A stretch of 64,000 bases of DNA from Paenibacillus sp. FSL A5-0031. GTDB taxonomy: Bacteria; Bacillota; Bacilli; Paenibacillales; Paenibacillaceae. Positions 62,485 to 64,000 of the stretch are shown in pieces. Within the stretch, counting starts at the first letter, position 1. The number at the start of each line of letters is the position of its first letter. The translations under genes were made by a program, and so were the position numbers. The DNA lies in the NCBI RefSeq assembly GCF_001956295.1, contig NZ_MRTD01000003.1:62001-126000 (forward strand), in the 5' to 3' direction. Under the pieces are notes generated by a model, which did not search any database, had not been told where the DNA came from, and saw only the letters and a program-made list of their open reading frames with translations.

Positions 62485-64000
62485 ATGACGGCGGCATTAG
62501 AAATGCGTAATATTACGAAGCAATTTCCTGGCGTTAAAGCGCTGAACGACGTGACCTTTTCGGTGAAAAAAGGAGAGGTGCATGCACTGTGCGGTGAGAA
62601 CGGAGCAGGCAAGTCGACGCTCATGAAGGTATTGAGCGGTCTATACCCGCACGGCACCTACGATGGGCAAATACTCATTAACGGTGAAGAGAAGCGCTTC
62701 GATAAAATAAAGGATGCGGAAGAAGCGGGCATTGCAATCATTTATCAGGAGCTTGCTCTAGTGAAGGATTTATCGATTGGCGAAAATTTATTTCTCGGCA
62801 AAGAACCAGCGGTATTCGGAATTATTAACTGGGAGCGCGTATTCAAGGAGAGCGAACGGTGGCTGAAGGAAGTCGGCCTTCTCGATGTGAATCCAGAGCA
62901 ATTGATCGGCGGCCTTGGCATCGGCAAGCAGCAGCAAATCGAAATTGCAAAGGCATTGTCCAAGAAGGCGAATATTCTTATTCTCGATGAACCTACAGCT
63001 GCTTTAACGGAGCAGGAAGTTGATATATTGCTTAATATTTTACGTGAATTTAAAAAACGCGGCGTTACTTGTATTTACATTTCTCATAAGCTTAACGAGG
63101 TGTTTGCCATTGCAGATACCGTTACGGTACTGCGGGATGGTCTGGCGGTTGGCACATACGACGTGTCTGATGTGAATGAGGATAAAGTCATTTCACTGAT
63201 GGTTGGACGCGAGCTCAAGGAGCGATTCCCGCGCGTGGAGGCAAGACCCGGCGAAGTCATGCTCAAGGTGACGGATTATACGGTTATGAATCCAGAGCGG
63301 CAAGGTAAAAAAGTGATCGATCATTTGAGCTTTGAGGTGCGCAAAGGTGAAATATTAGGCATTGCCGGGTTGATGGGAGCGGGGCGAACGGAGCTGGTCA
63401 TGAGCTTATTCGGCTCTTATCCAGGTCAAAGCAACGGATTGGTTGAGATTGACGGGAAACCTGTAAAGATTAAGCATACGCGGCATGCTATAAAAGCTGG
63501 ACTGGCGCTCGTTTCGGAGGATCGAAAAAAGTATGGGCTTGTTCTTGGCATGGATATTAAAAGCAATGTCAGTCTAGCAAGCCTTGCAGCTATATCCTCA
63601 GGCGGGGTGCTTCGACCTAATGAGGAAATTGCGGCAGGCAATCAATATTTGAACTCTCTACGAGTGAAAGCGAACTCAGTGGAGACGATTGTAGGAACTT
63701 TAAGCGGCGGCAATCAGCAGAAGGTTGTACTCGGCAAATGGCTGATGACGAATCCGAAAATTTTAATTTTGGACGAACCGACGCGGGGCATCGATGTTGG
63801 CGCCAAATTTGAAATTTATAATATTATGAACGAATTGCTTATGCAGGGCGTGTCCATCATTATGATATCGTCCGAACTCCCAGAGCTGCTAGGCATGAGC
63901 CACAGAATTATCGTCATCGCAGAAGGAAAACAGACGGGCGAGTTTAAGGCAGAGGAAGCAACGCAAGAGATGATTATGATGGCTGCTACGGGAGGAAAAG
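62485..64000 (+). CDS. xylG: sugar ABC transporter ATP-binding protein, XylG type (3' end just outside window)
   Basis: The frame is open to the end of the window (505 residues), ending near AATGGK, so only the last few codons should be missing. Two ATPase domains are present: Walker A GENGAGKST and ILILDEPTAAL in the first, and a second with GLMGAGRTEL, signature LSGGNQQKVVLGKWL and ILILDEPTRGID. The first signature reads LGIGKQQQIEIAKAL. It energises the importer served by XylF; a XylH permease should follow. GGAGG and AAGGA sites precede the ATG. Confidence 0.92.
   Translation, partial: MTAALEMRNITKQFPGVKALNDVTFSVKKGEVHALCGENGAGKSTLMKVLSGLYPHGTYDGQILINGEEKRFDKIKDAEEAGIAIIYQELALVKDLSIGENLFLGKEPAVFGIINWERVFKESERWLKEVGLLDVNPEQLIGGLGIGKQQQIEIAKALSKKANILILDEPTAALTEQEVDILLNILREFKKRGVTCIYISHKLNEVFAIADTVTVLRDGLAVGTYDVSDVNEDKVISLMVGRELKERFPRVEARPGEVMLKVTDYTVMNPERQGKKVIDHLSFEVRKGEILGIAGLMGAGRTELVMSLFGSYPGQSNGLVEIDGKPVKIKHTRHAIKAGLALVSEDRKKYGLVLGMDIKSNVSLASLAAISSGGVLRPNEEIAAGNQYLNSLRVKANSVETIVGTLSGGNQQKVVLGKWLMTNPKILILDEPTRGIDVGAKFEIYNIMNELLMQGVSIIMISSELPELLGMSHRIIVIAEGKQTGEFKAEEATQEMIMMAATGGK

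Noticed and set aside
1..64000. Mobile elements, prophage or tRNA genes
   Set aside because: No transposase, integrase, terminal repeats or cloverleaf-like segments were found on reading both strands; a computed tRNA or IS scan would settle it.

Overview
The window reads as a chromosome segment of a spore-forming, Gram-positive member of the Paenibacillaceae (Paenibacillus-like). Supporting signs are an alpha/beta-type small acid-soluble spore protein behind a sigma-G-like promoter, S-layer-homology (SLH) domains, YesM/YesN-type sensor pairs, DUF5696 and YIP1 genes beside sugar permeases, strong GGAGG ribosome sites with frequent TTG/GTG starts, and CcpA cre-like sites. No rRNA, tRNA, insertion sequence, prophage or CRISPR array was seen.

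Layout. (1) 1-15335, plus strand: one long run of closely spaced genes for mannan or manno-oligosaccharide use: the end of a sugar-binding protein, a permease pair, an NHL-propeller protein, a YIP1 membrane protein, a DUF5696 protein, a second permease pair, a GH26 enzyme without signal peptide, an SGNH esterase, a membrane-anchored GH26 with a CBM35-like domain, and a GH2 beta-mannosidase. (2) 15357-22466: housekeeping and stress genes (hisC, a SCP/CAP lipoprotein, a cold-shock protein, a MarR regulator with its MFS pump, fabV, an SASP, and a ligase-like protein lacking its catalytic lysine). (3) 22467-32313: arabinan genes (a 1521-residue SLH-anchored GH43 arabinanase and a GH51 arabinofuranosidase) mixed with an NlpC/P60 hydrolase, an aldo/keto reductase, an esterase and a DUF6171 protein. 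(4) 32450-43126: the most unusual part: a cohesin-SLH surface protein, a membrane thioredoxin, and two enzymes of about 1500 residues (GH127-type and GH2-type), each ending in cohesin-FIVAR-dockerin. (5) 43227-51347: a cupin protein, melA (GH4) with a divergent AraC regulator, a lipoprotein, an AKR/SDR pair, a proline-repeat peptide, a GT2 glycosyltransferase and a possible spore-surface protein. (6) 51392-57101: L-fucose catabolism (fucI, fucA, a RhaB-type kinase, fucU) with a divergent LacI repressor and a palindromic operator on the start site. (7) 57154-64000: a three-component sugar sensor (binding protein, YesM/LytS kinase, YesN regulator) followed by a xylFG-type ABC transporter that runs off the end.

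Together the genes describe a soil or plant-litter bacterium that breaks down hemicellulose and pectin side chains at its surface, imports the oligosaccharides, and finishes them inside the cell, with carbon catabolite control suggested at several promoters. The strongest candidate for an undescribed system is the small cohesin/dockerin surface complex in region 4. It has one SLH anchor and enzymes that carry both partners of the interaction, so they could bind the anchor and each other. All functions are read from sequence motifs and family knowledge; no database search was run.
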